Shown in pieces: positions 27,438 to 36,303 of a stretch of DNA of 56,704 nucleotides. The notes beneath the pieces were generated by a model. The model was not told the DNA's origin and made no database searches. It saw only the letters and a list, made by a program, of their open reading frames with translations. Each line of letters starts with the position of its first letter. Positions within the stretch are counted from its first letter, which is position 1. Origin of the DNA: Delftia tsuruhatensis NBRC 16741 (GTDB lineage: Bacteria > Pseudomonadota > Gammaproteobacteria > Burkholderiales > Burkholderiaceae_C); contig NZ_BCTO01000029.1 in NCBI RefSeq assembly GCF_001571325.1, positions 1-56,704 on the forward strand, given 5' to 3'. A program made the position numbers and the translations under genes.

Positions 27438-28301
27438 ATGCAACGCCAAGATTTCCGCACGCTGCAACGCATCGAAGTGCGCTGGTCCGAAGTGGACGCC
27501 CAGAAGATCGTCTTCAACGCCCACTACCTGATGTACGCCGACGTGGCCGTCACCGACTACTGGCGCCAGTTGGGCATGCCCTATGAGTCATCCTTCGCGG
27601 CCCTGGGCGGCGAGCTGTTCGTCAAGAAGGCCACCACCACCTACCACGCATCGGCCACGCTGGGCGACGTGCTGCATGTGGGCATACGCTGTGCCAGGCA
27701 GGGCAATACCTCGCTGTTGTTCGAGGCCGGCATCTTCCGGGGCATGGAACTGCTCAACACCGTGGAACTGGTCTATGTGTTCGCCGATGCCACCACGCGC
27801 CAGCCGCTGCCCGTGCCGCAGCAGCTGCGCGACGTGCTCACGGCCTATGAGGCCGGCCAGAGCGTGGTGCGCGTGGCATCGGGCAGCTGGAACGACCTGG
27901 GCCGCGACGCCGAGCGCCTGCGCCTGGCCGTGTTCGTGCACGAGCAGGGCGTGCCGCGCGAGATCGAGATCGACGAGTTCGACCCCGTGGCCCGCCACGC
28001 CGTGGTCTACAACGGCCTGGGCCAGCCCATTGCCACCGGCCGCCTGGTCAGCGACAGCCCCGGCGCGGGCAGGATCGGCCGCATGGCCGTGGACCGCAGC
28101 GTGCGCGGCGGCCGCTGGGGCCGCATCGTGCTGGACAGCCTGGTGGAGGCCTCCCGCCAGCGCGGCGACCGCGAAGTCGTGCTGCACGCGCAGCGCCATG
28201 CCGAGTCGTTCTACCTGCGCGCGGGCTTCACGCCCGAGGGCGAGCCCTATGAAGAGGCCGGCATTCCCCACATCACCATGAGGAAAGTACTCACCGCCTG
28301 A
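27438..28301 (+). CDS. acyl-CoA thioesterase (4HBT) - GNAT acetyltransferase fusion
   Basis: 287 residues joining two enzymes. Residues about 8-140 are a hot-dog thioesterase of the YbgC/FadM type: VRWSEVDAQKIVFNAHYLMYAD includes the family Asp. Residues about 145-287 are a GNAT acetyltransferase resembling ElaA/YjcF: LRLAVFVHEQGVPREIEIDEFD, then IGRMAVDRSVRGGRWGRIVLD (acetyl-CoA loop) and AESFYLRAGFTPEGEPYEEAGIPH. RBS AGGAGA lies before ATG 27438. The gene follows the esterase by 46 bases and may share its transcript. How the two activities cooperate is unknown. Confidence 0.85.
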   Translation: MQRQDFRTLQRIEVRWSEVDAQKIVFNAHYLMYADVAVTDYWRQLGMPYESSFAALGGELFVKKATTTYHASATLGDVLHVGIRCARQGNTSLLFEAGIFRGMELLNTVELVYVFADATTRQPLPVPQQLRDVLTAYEAGQSVVRVASGSWNDLGRDAERLRLAVFVHEQGVPREIEIDEFDPVARHAVVYNGLGQPIATGRLVSDSPGAGRIGRMAVDRSVRGGRWGRIVLDSLVEASRQRGDREVVLHAQRHAESFYLRAGFTPEGEPYEEAGIPHITMRKVLTA

Positions 28302-28323
28302 GCTGCAGGCAGCTCAGGCGGTG
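28292..28323. terminator. perfect 14-bp hairpin between convergent genes
   Basis: CACCGCCTGAGCTG (28292-28305) and CAGCTCAGGCGGTG (28310-28323) with a 4-base loop; the stop codon of the thioesterase-GNAT gene (28299-28301) lies in the left arm. No T-run on either side, but its place between convergent genes fits a bidirectional terminator. Confidence 0.6.
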
Positions 28324-28336
28324 CAAGGCCCAAATC

Positions 28337-29284
28337 TCAAATGTCCTCGCGCAGCGCGTAGGGCAGGGGCTTGAGCTGCAGCGCCACGGCCTGCGCGGCA
28401 TCGGCGCGCTGGCCCTCGCCCAGGGCGGCGTGGGCCAGCAGGCGCTGCTCAGCCGAGCTGATCTGCATGGAGACAATGGCGTCCCAGCCCCCGCCGGGCG
28501 CCGGGGCGGCCTGGACCACGGTGCCGGTGGCCTGCTCCAGATCCTCGGGCGTGAAGACTTCCATGCCGGCTGACAGCGGCTGCTGGGCATGGGCGATGTA
28601 GGCGCGGCGCTTGAGCGTGCCCCGGAACTGGCTGCGGGCCATCACCTCCTGACCCGGGTAGCAGCCCTTCTTGAAATTCACGCCTTCCACCGATTCGTAG
28701 TTGAGCATCTGCGGCACGAAGGCATCGACCACGGGTGCCGACAGCGTGGCGATGCCGCTGGCGACTTCGCTCCAGAGCCAATCGGCCTCACTGAGTGCGG
28801 GGCCTACGGGCAGGGGCGCACCGACAGGGGCCACGCGCAGGGCGCGCGGCTGGCCGGCGGCCGGGTACAGGGCGATCAGGCTGGCGTCGCCGTCATCGGT
28901 CTTGGTCCAGGGCACGGCTGCCGGGCCCAGGGCCTGTACGGCGGCATCGCCAGCCAGCCCGTGGAGCGTGAATTCGGCCGTGGCATCGCTGAGCTTGCAC
29001 TTGGCGCGCAGCACGAACATGGACAGGCGCTTGAGCGTGGGTGCCAGCAGGCTGCGGTCGCAGACCAGCAAAATCTCGTCCTTGCTGCGCTTGAAGCCGA
29101 TGAAGCTGGCCAGCATGCGGCCCTTGGCCGTGCAGAACGCCGCCAGACGCGCATGCTGCAGATCGAGCAGCGCAAAGTCGTTGGTCAGCTGGCCATGCAG
29201 GAATGGGGCGGCGTCTTCGCCGAGGGCGCGTATCACGCCGAGATGGGAAACGGGGGCGATGCCGTTCAGTAAAGGCTGGGTCAT
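28337..29284 (-). CDS. ygfZ: YgfZ/GcvT-like folate-binding protein
   Basis: 315 residues. The YgfZ signature K-G-C-Y-x-G-Q-E appears as KKGCYPGQEV, with GTLKRRAY downstream, and the N-terminal GVIRALGEDAAPFLHGQLTND is typical. YgfZ binds tetrahydrofolate and supports Fe-S cluster enzymes such as MiaB. Start ATG 29282-29284; further upstream the frame is antisense to mltG. Divergent to mltG with about 45 bases between the starts. Confidence 0.92.
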   Translation of the reverse strand: MTQPLLNGIAPVSHLGVIRALGEDAAPFLHGQLTNDFALLDLQHARLAAFCTAKGRMLASFIGFKRSKDEILLVCDRSLLAPTLKRLSMFVLRAKCKLSDATAEFTLHGLAGDAAVQALGPAAVPWTKTDDGDASLIALYPAAGQPRALRVAPVGAPLPVGPALSEADWLWSEVASGIATLSAPVVDAFVPQMLNYESVEGVNFKKGCYPGQEVMARSQFRGTLKRRAYIAHAQQPLSAGMEVFTPEDLEQATGTVVQAAPAPGGGWDAIVSMQISSAEQRLLAHAALGEGQRADAAQAVALQLKPLPYALREDI

Positions 29285-29330
29285 GGCTGAATTATGATCA
29301 GCCGCTCTATTGCTTGCTTGGACCGAGGTT

Positions 29331-30332
29331 GTGCGCTTTATCTTTCGCGCTTTGATGATGCTGCTGGTGCTGGCAGCCGTGCTGGCCGGTGCCGGCTGGT
29401 GGTGGCTGAACCAGCCCCTGCCGCTGTCCCAGCCCACGCTGGAGCTGGAGGTCGAACCCGGCACCACGCCGCGCGGCGTCGCCCGCGAAGTGGTCAAGGC
29501 CGGGGTGCAGACCGATGCGCGGCTGCTGTATGCCTGGTTCCGCGTCTCGGGGCAGGACCGGCAGATCAAGGCCGGCAACTATGAACTGACCACGGGCCTG
29601 ACCCCCTATGTGCTGCTGCAAAAGCTCGCGCGTGGCGAGGAATCGCTCAAGGCGCTGACCCTGGTCGAGGGCTGGAACTGGCGCCAGGTGCGCGCAGCCC
29701 TGGCCCGCGAGGAATTCCTGCGCCAGGAAAGCGCGGGCATGGACGATGCGGCCCTGATGCAGGCCCTGGGCCGTCCCGGGGTGGCGCCGGAGGGCCGGTT
29801 CTTCCCCGATACCTATACCTATGCCAAGGGCAGCTCCGACCTGGCCGTGCTGCGCCGGGCCCTGCATGCCATGGACCGGCGCCTGGCCGATGTCTGGGCG
29901 CTGCGCTCGGCCGACACGCCACTCAAGAGCCCCGACGAGGCCCTGACCCTGGCCAGCATCGTCGAGAAGGAAACCGGCCGCGCGGCCGACCGTGCCCAGA
30001 TCGCAGGCGTGTTCACCAACCGCCTGCGCATCGGCATGCTGCTGCAGACCGATCCCACCGTGATCTACGGCCTGGGCGAGAAATTCGACGGCAACCTGCG
30101 CCGCCGCGACCTGCAGACCGACACGCCCTGGAACACCTACACCCGCGCGGGCCTGCCGCCCACGCCCATCGCCATGCCCGGCAAGGCCGCCCTCATGGCC
30201 GCCGTGCAGCCCAGCCAGACCAAGGCGCTGTATTTCGTGGCGCGCGGAGACGGCACCAGCCATTTCAGTGCCTCGCTGGACGAGCACAACCGCGCCGTCA
30301 ACCGCTACCAGCGCGGCCAGCAAAAGCCCTGA
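29331..30332 (+). CDS. mltG: endolytic murein transglycosylase MltG
   Basis: 333 residues. One N-terminal membrane helix (FRALMMLLVLAAVLAGAGWWW), a LysM-like part and the YceG/MltG catalytic domain: LVEGWNWRQVR, GRFFPDTYTYAKG, the active-site Glu in LASIVEKETGR, VFTNRLRIGMLLQTDPTVIYGLG, and TPIAMPGKAALMAAVQP. It cleaves nascent glycan strands at the inner membrane. The start is uncertain: GTG 29331 gives VRFIFR before the helix; TTG 29310 would add seven residues. Upstream of tmk and holB, the common order in proteobacteria. Confidence 0.92.
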   Translation: MRFIFRALMMLLVLAAVLAGAGWWWLNQPLPLSQPTLELEVEPGTTPRGVAREVVKAGVQTDARLLYAWFRVSGQDRQIKAGNYELTTGLTPYVLLQKLARGEESLKALTLVEGWNWRQVRAALAREEFLRQESAGMDDAALMQALGRPGVAPEGRFFPDTYTYAKGSSDLAVLRRALHAMDRRLADVWALRSADTPLKSPDEALTLASIVEKETGRAADRAQIAGVFTNRLRIGMLLQTDPTVIYGLGEKFDGNLRRRDLQTDTPWNTYTRAGLPPTPIAMPGKAALMAAVQPSQTKALYFVARGDGTSHFSASLDEHNRAVNRYQRGQQKP

Positions 30333-30393
30333 GCAAAAGCCCTGACATATTCCCCAGGGCTGCTGCGCTCTGCGCAGCGCTTGCGTATCCTCT
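30317..30393 (+). repeat. short tandem duplication and hairpins between mltG and tmk
   Basis: AGCAAAAGCCCTG occurs twice in tandem across the mltG stop codon, about 14 bases apart. The second copy's AGCCCTG pairs with CAGGGCT downstream over a 10-base loop, and GCTGCGC-TCT-GCGCAGC forms a second hairpin. It may attenuate readthrough or merely be slippage; tmk starts at 30402. Confidence 0.5.
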
Positions 30394-30401
30394 CTTTCCA
30401 T

Positions 30402-31088
30402 ATGACCACTGCAACCCCCGCCGGCCTGTTCATCAGCTTCGAAGGCATCGATGGCGCCGGCAAGTCCTCGCACATCGCGTCGCTGGCCCAGGCTTTCCGT
30501 GACCAGGGCCGCACGGTGACGCTCACGCGCGAGCCCGGCGGCACGCCGCTGGCCGAAAAGCTGCGCGCGCTGATGCTGCACGACGCCATGGACCCGCTGA
30601 CCGAGGCGCTGATCGCCTTTGCCGCGCGACGCGACCACCTGGTGCAGGTGATCGAGCCCGCGTTGGCGCGCGGCGAGGTCGTGCTCTGCGACCGCTTCAC
30701 TGATGCCACCTTTGCCTACCAGGGCGCAGGCCGTGGCTTCGACCTGCAGCCGCTGGCCACGCTGGAGCGCATGGTGCAGACGGGCACCGCCCCCCAGCCC
30801 GATCTGCTGCGCGAGCCCCACCTGACGCTCTGGTTCGACCTGCCCGCCGAGGTGGCCGCCGAGCGCCTGGCCTCGGCCCGCGTGCCGGACCGCTTCGAGT
30901 CCGAACCCGGCAGCTTCTTCGCCCGCGTGGCCCAGGGCTATGCGTCGCGCGCTGCAGCAGCGCCCCAGCGCTTTGCCCGCATCGACTCCAACGCCAGCCG
31001 GCATGCGGTCTGGCAGCAGATCACGCAGGTCATGGTGCGCCGGGGCTGGCTGGCCATCATGGTCGGCGGCCAGGGAGGTGCGGCATGA
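30402..31088 (+). CDS. tmk: thymidylate kinase
   Basis: 228 residues. P-loop [12 protein letters not shown] at about 13-24, then [14 protein letters not shown], the dTMP-binding DRF in [19 protein letters not shown], and [16 protein letters not shown]. It phosphorylates dTMP to dTDP in the cytoplasm. The C-terminus is about 15 residues longer than E. coli Tmk. Its stop overlaps the holB start as ATGA (31085). Confidence 0.94.
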   Translation: MTTATPAGLFISFEGIDGAGKSSHIASLAQAFRDQGRTVTLTREPGGTPLAEKLRALMLHDAMDPLTEALIAFAARRDHLVQVIEPALARGEVVLCDRFTDATFAYQGAGRGFDLQPLATLERMVQTGTAPQPDLLREPHLTLWFDLPAEVAAERLASARVPDRFESEPGSFFARVAQGYASRAAAAPQRFARIDSNASRHAVWQQITQVMVRRGWLAIMVGGQGGAA

Positions 31089-32134
31089 ACGAAGCCCTGC
31101 CACAGCCGGCCGAGACCGACACCTCCTGGATTGCCGAACAGCGCACACGCCTGCTCGCACAGCGCGGCCATGCCTGGCTGCTGCAGGGGCCTTCGGGCCT
31201 GGGGCAGTACGCGCTGTCGCTGTCACTGGTGCGTGCCTGGCTGTGCGAGTCGCCGTCGCCGCAGGGCGCCTGCGGCCACTGCGGCAGCTGCCATGCCATC
31301 GACGTGCGCGCCCATGCCGACCTGTGCGTGCTCATGCCTGAGGTGCAGATGATGGCGCTGGGCTGGCCCCTGCCCGAGAAGGCCCAGGCCGACATCGACG
31401 ACAAGAAGCGCAAGCCCAGCAAGGAAATCCGTGTCGAGGCCATGCGCGACGCCGTGGAGTTCTGCCAGCGCACCAGTGCGCGCGGGCGCGGCAAGGCCGT
31501 GCTGGTCTATCCGGCCGAGCAGATGAATGCCATCACGGCCAATGCGCTGCTCAAGACGCTGGAGGAGCCGCCAGGCGATGCGCGTTTCGTGCTCGCCAGC
31601 GAGGCATCGCACCAGCTGCTGCCCACCATTCGCAGCCGTTGCCTGATCCACACCATGGCCTGGCCGGATCAGCAAGAGGCCCTTTCCTGGCTGGACACGC
31701 AGGGCGTGCCCCCTGAAGCGGCCGCCGTGGCGCTGCGCGCAGCAGGCGGGCGGCCCGGCGATGCACTGGCATTGGCGCAAAGCGGTGGCGGCAGCGACAT
31801 GGCGTCGTGGTCACAGCTGCCGCGTGCGCTGGCCAAGGGCGATGTGGCGGCCCTGGCCGCCTACGCGCCGCCCCATGCCGTGGAGGCCTTGCAAAAGATC
31901 TGCCACGACCTGATGGCGCTGGCCGCAGGCGCCGCGCCGCGCTACTTCACGCCGGCCGACCTGCCTTCGCGGCCGCTGGACATGGGCCTGCTGGCCGAAT
32001 GGTCGCGAACCCTGGCCCAGGCCGCGCGCACGGCCGACCATCCCTTCAACGCAGGCCTCATGGCAGAAGCCCTGGCCGCAGAGGCGCGGCGCGTGCTCAT
32101 GTCCGGCCAGCCTGCCCGCCAGCGCCGGGCATGA
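31085..32134 (+). CDS. holB: DNA polymerase III delta-prime subunit
   Basis: 349 residues. The AAA+ clamp-loader fold with a degenerate P-loop ([11 protein letters not shown], Gln where Lys would be), normal for delta-prime. Zinc-binding cysteines in [30 protein letters not shown]; sensor-1 region [18 protein letters not shown]. It is part of the clamp loader that puts the beta sliding clamp on DNA. Translationally coupled to tmk; pilZ follows. Confidence 0.93.
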   Translation: MNEALPQPAETDTSWIAEQRTRLLAQRGHAWLLQGPSGLGQYALSLSLVRAWLCESPSPQGACGHCGSCHAIDVRAHADLCVLMPEVQMMALGWPLPEKAQADIDDKKRKPSKEIRVEAMRDAVEFCQRTSARGRGKAVLVYPAEQMNAITANALLKTLEEPPGDARFVLASEASHQLLPTIRSRCLIHTMAWPDQQEALSWLDTQGVPPEAAAVALRAAGGRPGDALALAQSGGGSDMASWSQLPRALAKGDVAALAAYAPPHAVEALQKICHDLMALAAGAAPRYFTPADLPSRPLDMGLLAEWSRTLAQAARTADHPFNAGLMAEALAAEARRVLMSGQPARQRRA

Positions 32135-32262
32135 AGGGCGGGGCACGGGAGAACATGGCCAGGCGCTTTTCGCCACATGAAAGCCCGGCCTGTTAACCTA
32201 CGGCCCTGGGCCCGGTGCCGATTGCGCCGGCCGCTCACCGAACCAATGTCTGCAAACCATCC

Positions 32263-32622
32263 ATGAGCACCGCACCCTCCACACCCCGTCCCAGCGTGAT
32301 GCAACTGGCGATCAAGGAAAAGGCCGCGCTGTACGCCGCCTACATTCCCATGTTCGCAGAAGGGGGCGTTTTCGTGCCCACGCAGCGTGAGTACCGTCTT
32401 GGCGATGATGTCTACGTGCTGCTGACCCTGCCCGACGAGCCCCAGCGCTATCCCGTGGCCGGTCGCGTGGCGTGGATCACGCCCGCACGCGCCTCGGGCA
32501 ACCGCACGCAGGGCATAGGCATACAGTTTCCCAAGGACGAGAAATCCGCCGAGCTCAAGGCCAAGATCGAGAACATCCTGGGCGCGGCGCTGAGCTCGGA
32601 CAAGGCCACGCAGACGGTCTGA
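32263..32622 (+). CDS. pilZ: PilZ domain protein
   Basis: 119 residues. The type IV pilus PilZ pattern: a short N-terminus, then YIPMFAEGGVFVPTQREYRLGDDVYVLLTLPDEPQRYPVAGRVAWITP and GIGIQF. It lacks the RxxxR c-di-GMP motif, as does canonical PilZ (the type IV pilus assembly protein), so it is likely the pilus assembly adaptor rather than a c-di-GMP receptor. The tmk-holB-pilZ order is common in beta- and gammaproteobacteria. Confidence 0.88.
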   Translation: MSTAPSTPRPSVMQLAIKEKAALYAAYIPMFAEGGVFVPTQREYRLGDDVYVLLTLPDEPQRYPVAGRVAWITPARASGNRTQGIGIQFPKDEKSAELKAKIENILGAALSSDKATQTV

Positions 32623-32626
32623 TGGC

Positions 32627-32699
32627 TGCACCTGTTTCAGGTGCACCTGCCTGCCATGCATGCCGACAGGGAGGACAGCTCCCGGGTCGGCATGGCTGT
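32627..32699 (+). terminator. tandem hairpins between pilZ and tatD
   Basis: Hairpin 1: TGCACCTG (32627-32634), TTT loop, CAGGTGCA (32638-32645). Hairpin 2: CATGCCGAC (32659-32667) with GTCGGCATG (32686-32694), and inside it GGGAG (32669-32673) with CTCCC (32679-32683), followed by GCTGTTTCT. The second resembles an intrinsic terminator with a poor T-tract; tatD starts at 32719. Confidence 0.55.
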
Positions 32700-32718
32700 T
32701 TCTGAACCACGAGATTCC

Positions 32719-33525
32719 ATGTTTACCGATTCCCACTGCCATCTGAACTTCCCCGAGCTGCAAAGCCGCCTGCCCGAGATCCGCGAGGCCATGGCGGCCG
32801 CGCGTGTCACCCGCGCGCTGTGCATCTGCACCACGATGGAGGAGTTCGGCGATGTGCACCAGCTGGCGCTGGACCACGACAATTTCTGGGCCACCGTGGG
32901 CGTGCACCCCGACACCGAACACATGACCGAGCCCAGCGTGGGCGACCTGGTGGAGCGCGCCGCGCTGGCGCGCGTGGTCGCCATCGGCGAGACGGGCCTG
33001 GACTACTACGGCATGGAAGACCGCAAGGGCGGCCGCACCATTGCCGACCTGGAGTGGCAGCGCGAGCGCTTTCGCGTGCACATCCGCGCGGCGCGCCAGA
33101 CGCAAAAGCCCCTGGTCATCCACACCCGCAGTGCCTCGGACCACACGCTGGCCATCCTGCGCGAAGAAGGCGAGGACGGCTCGGCAGGCCAGGCCGGCGG
33201 TGTCTTCCACTGCTTCACCGAGACCATGGAGGTCGCGCGCGCGGCGCTGGACCTGGGCTACTACATCTCGATGTCGGGCATCGTCACCTTCAAGAACGCC
33301 CAGCACCTGCGCGACGTGGCCGCCTTCGTGCCGGCCGACCGCCTGCTGATCGAGACCGACAGCCCCTATCTGGCGCCCGTTCCCTATCGCGGCAAGACCA
33401 ACAATCCGTCGTATGTGCCGTACGTGGCCCAGCAGATTGCACAGGTGCGCGGCATTCCGGTCGAGGAGGTGGCGGCCCTGACCAGTGCCAACTTCGATCA
33501 GCTTTTCAAGGGGGTTGTCGCATGA
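32719..33525 (+). CDS. TatD family metal-dependent hydrolase
   Basis: 268 residues. TatD TIM-barrel metallohydrolase: DSHCHLNF (HxH), AIGETGLDYYGME (Glu/Asp), VIHTRSASDH and VFHCFTE (His ligands), and IETDSPYLAPVPYRGKTNNP (catalytic Asp). Family members are 3'-5' DNases/RNases or D-aminoacyl hydrolases; the paralog (TatD or YcfH) cannot be fixed without comparison. Its neighbours tmk-holB-pilZ suggest the YcfH type. It overlaps the ankyrin gene by 4 bases. Confidence 0.92.
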   Translation: MFTDSHCHLNFPELQSRLPEIREAMAAARVTRALCICTTMEEFGDVHQLALDHDNFWATVGVHPDTEHMTEPSVGDLVERAALARVVAIGETGLDYYGMEDRKGGRTIADLEWQRERFRVHIRAARQTQKPLVIHTRSASDHTLAILREEGEDGSAGQAGGVFHCFTETMEVARAALDLGYYISMSGIVTFKNAQHLRDVAAFVPADRLLIETDSPYLAPVPYRGKTNNPSYVPYVAQQIAQVRGIPVEEVAALTSANFDQLFKGVVA

Positions 33526-34247
33526 GACTGAATGCTGCGGCCGTCGGCCGCGTGGACCGTCGCCGCTGGCTGGCCCGGGCCGGCCGCGCCCTGACGGCCG
33601 TGGCTGCAGCCGGTGCCGGGCTGGCGCATGCCAGCCAGTACGACGACTACGTGCGTGCCATCGTCAGCGACAACGAGCGCGCCATGGTCAACCTGATCTT
33701 TCGCGGCTTCGATCCCAACACGCGCGACACCCGCGGCCGCCCGGGTCTGGTTGCGGCCCTGCACCAGGGCTCACTGGGCGTCTTCGACGTGCTGCTCAAG
33801 TCCCCCGGCATCAAGGTGAACGAAGCCTCGCAGCAGGGCGAAACGCCGCTGATGATGGCCTGCATCAAGGGCCACCTGGACCTGGCCAAGGAACTCATAC
33901 GCCGGGGCGCCGATGTCAACCGCCCCGGCTGGACACCGCTGCACTACGCCACCTCGGCCGACCTGCCCCAAACGCTGGACATCATCAAGCTGCTGCTGGA
34001 CAAAAGCGCCTACATCGACGCCGAATCGCCCAACGGCACCACGCCGCTGATGCTGGCTGCCCAGTACAGCAGCGAAGCCGTGGTGGACCTGCTCATCGCC
34101 GAAGGCGCCGACGTCATCCTGCGCAACCAGCGCGGCTTCACCGCCGCCGACTTCGCCAGGCAGGTGGACCGCCAATACATGGTCGACAAACTCACCAAGG
34201 CCATCAAGGCCGAACGCAAGACCCAGCCCTCGCGCGGGAGCTGGTAG
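33522..34247 (+). CDS. exported ankyrin repeat protein
   Basis: 241 residues. An Arg-rich n-region (DRRRWLARAGRALTAVAAAGAGLAHA) suggests a signal peptide, perhaps with twin Arg. About five ankyrin repeats follow, the clear ones being GETPLMMACIKGHLDLAKELIRRGADVN, GWTPLHYATSADLPQTLDIIKLLLDKSA and GTTPLMLAAQYSSEAVVDLLIAEGADV. Ankyrins bind protein partners; the target is unknown. Coupled to tatD by ATGA and ending convergent to msbA; AGCTGG/CCAGCT hairpin arms surround its stop codon. Confidence 0.85.
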   Translation: MRLNAAAVGRVDRRRWLARAGRALTAVAAAGAGLAHASQYDDYVRAIVSDNERAMVNLIFRGFDPNTRDTRGRPGLVAALHQGSLGVFDVLLKSPGIKVNEASQQGETPLMMACIKGHLDLAKELIRRGADVNRPGWTPLHYATSADLPQTLDIIKLLLDKSAYIDAESPNGTTPLMLAAQYSSEAVVDLLIAEGADVILRNQRGFTAADFARQVDRQYMVDKLTKAIKAERKTQPSRGSW

Positions 34248-34302
34248 CCGCCAGCTGCAAGCCGCAAGCGAAAGCGGCATGGCCGCCCCCAATCCTGTCC
34301 GC

Positions 34303-36120
34303 TCAGGTGGCGTGGTTCCTGCTCAACCTGGCATACAGCCCGTCGCGCGCCAGCAGTTCGGCATGCGTGCCTTGCTCGGCGATGCGGCCGCGCTCCATCA
34401 CCACCACACGGTCGGCATGCTCGATGGTGGACAGCCGGTGGGCGATGACCAGGGTCGTGCGGCCCTGCATCAGCCGTGTCAGCGCCTCCTGCACCAGGCG
34501 CTCGGATTCGTTGTCCAGTGCTGAGGTGGCCTCGTCCAGAATCAGGACCGGCGCATCCTTGTACAGCGCCCGCGCAATCGCCAGCCGCTGGCGCTGGCCG
34601 CCGGACAGCTGGCTGGCGTTGTGGCCCACCACCGTTTGCAGGCCCTGGGGCAGGCCGCGCACGTGCGAGCCCAGGTTGGCGGCGTCCAGCGCCGCCCACA
34701 GCAGTGCCTCGTCTTCCACGCCACCCAGCGCCACATTGGCGGCAATGGTGTCGTTGAACATCACCACATCCTGGCTGACCATGGCGAACTGCTGGCGCAG
34801 GGCGGCCAGATCCCATTCGGGCAGGGGGGTGCCGTCCAGCAGCAACTGCCCATCCGTGGGCTGCAGAAAGCGCGGCAGCAGGTTCACCAGCGTGGTCTTG
34901 CCGGCGCCGGACGGCCCCACCAGGGCCACCACCTCGCCGGGGCGCACGCGCAGGTCCACATGGCTCAGGGCGGGCGCCTTGTCCTCGCCAAACTGCACGG
35001 ACACGTCGCGCAGCTCGATCTCGCCACGCGCCTTGCCGGGCACCTGGGTGCCGCCGGTCTCGTCGCCCGAGCCCTCCAGCAGATGCAGGCCGCGCTCCAG
35101 CGCCGCCACGCCGCGCGTGATGGGGTTGGCCACATCGGCCAGGCGGCGAATGGGGGCAATCAGCATCAGCATGGCCGTGATGAAGGCCGCGAAGCTGCCC
35201 ACCGTCACATCCTGCACATTGGCCGCGGCGGCGCCCGTGCCCCGGCTTTGCCACAGTGCGATGCAGATCACGGCCGACAGGGCAGCAGCGGCCAGCAGTT
35301 GGGTCAGCGGTGTCATCGCGGCAGAGGCGATGGTGGCCTTGATGGCCAGCTTGCGCAGTTGCCCGCTCAGGCCGCCAAAGCGCTTTTGCTGGCCCTGCTG
35401 CGCGCCATGCAGGCGCACCATGCGGTGGGCCAGCACGTTCTCCTCCACCACATAGGCCAGGGAGTCCGTGGCCTCCTGGCTGATCTTGGTGATGCGGTAC
35501 AGGCGGCGCGACAGCGTCTTCATGATCCAGGCCACGCCCGGCACCACGGCGGCCACCACCAGCGTCAGCTGCCAGTTCAGATACAGCAGGTAGCCCAGCA
35601 GCGCCACCAGGGTGAAGCCATCGCGCGAGATGCCCAGCATGGCCTGCACCAGCAGGGTGGAGCCGGTCTGCACCTCATAGACCACGGTGTTGGACAGCGA
35701 TGAGGCCGACTGGCGCGAGAACAAGGCCATGTCGGCCGCCAGCAGCCGCTCGAACAGGCGCCTGCGCAGCGCCAGCATGCCCTCGTTGGCAATGCGCGCC
35801 AGCGCGTACTGGCCCACGAACTGCGACAGGCCCCGCACCAGGAACACGCCGATGATGGCCAGCGGCACCGACCACAGGGGCAGCGTGCCGTCGGTGAAGC
35901 CGCTGTCCAGCAGCGGCTGCAGCAATGCCGGTATCAACGGCTCGGTGACCGCACCCACCAGCGTGGCGGCCACGGCCATCGTCCAGGCCAGGCGCTGACC
36001 ACCAAAATAGGGGGACAGGCGCTTCAGGCGCTGCGACAGGGTCAGGGTGCTGGCGAGATCATGGGCCGCCGGTGCGGCGGACGGCGCAGGGGCCGGCGGC
36101 GGTGAGGATGGTGCGTGCAT
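34303..36120 (-). CDS. msbA: lipid A/phospholipid exporter MsbA-type ABC transporter
   Basis: 605 residues: a six-helix exporter membrane domain (about 40-320) fused to an ATPase. Walker A VALVGPSGAGKTTLVNL, Q-loop VSQDVVMFNDTI, signature LSGGQRQRLAIARAL, Walker B VLILDEATSALDNES, H-loop VIAHRLSTIEHAD. MsbA flips lipid A core across the inner membrane. The N-terminal 25 residues are Pro/Ala-rich. MsbA is the best reading by similarity to NEVILAHRMV-type linker and length; another lipid exporter cannot be excluded. Confidence 0.85.
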   Translation of the reverse strand: MHAPSSPPPAPAPSAAPAAHDLASTLTLSQRLKRLSPYFGGQRLAWTMAVAATLVGAVTEPLIPALLQPLLDSGFTDGTLPLWSVPLAIIGVFLVRGLSQFVGQYALARIANEGMLALRRRLFERLLAADMALFSRQSASSLSNTVVYEVQTGSTLLVQAMLGISRDGFTLVALLGYLLYLNWQLTLVVAAVVPGVAWIMKTLSRRLYRITKISQEATDSLAYVVEENVLAHRMVRLHGAQQGQQKRFGGLSGQLRKLAIKATIASAAMTPLTQLLAAAALSAVICIALWQSRGTGAAAANVQDVTVGSFAAFITAMLMLIAPIRRLADVANPITRGVAALERGLHLLEGSGDETGGTQVPGKARGEIELRDVSVQFGEDKAPALSHVDLRVRPGEVVALVGPSGAGKTTLVNLLPRFLQPTDGQLLLDGTPLPEWDLAALRQQFAMVSQDVVMFNDTIAANVALGGVEDEALLWAALDAANLGSHVRGLPQGLQTVVGHNASQLSGGQRQRLAIARALYKDAPVLILDEATSALDNESERLVQEALTRLMQGRTTLVIAHRLSTIEHADRVVVMERGRIAEQGTHAELLARDGLYARLSRNHAT

Positions 36121-36303
36121 GAAGCGCGGATTTTACGGCGGGCTTGCCTGGGGCTGCCCCATGGGGAACCGATGCGGCTGGCGGGGATCGACAAAGCCTG
36201 GGCCGACAGACCCTACAGTGCACGTTCTTACATCGTGACGCATCCAGTGTGTGTAACATTCGCACCTGTGCAAGTACCGGGGTCTTCCCGTAGATATTGA
36301 TGA

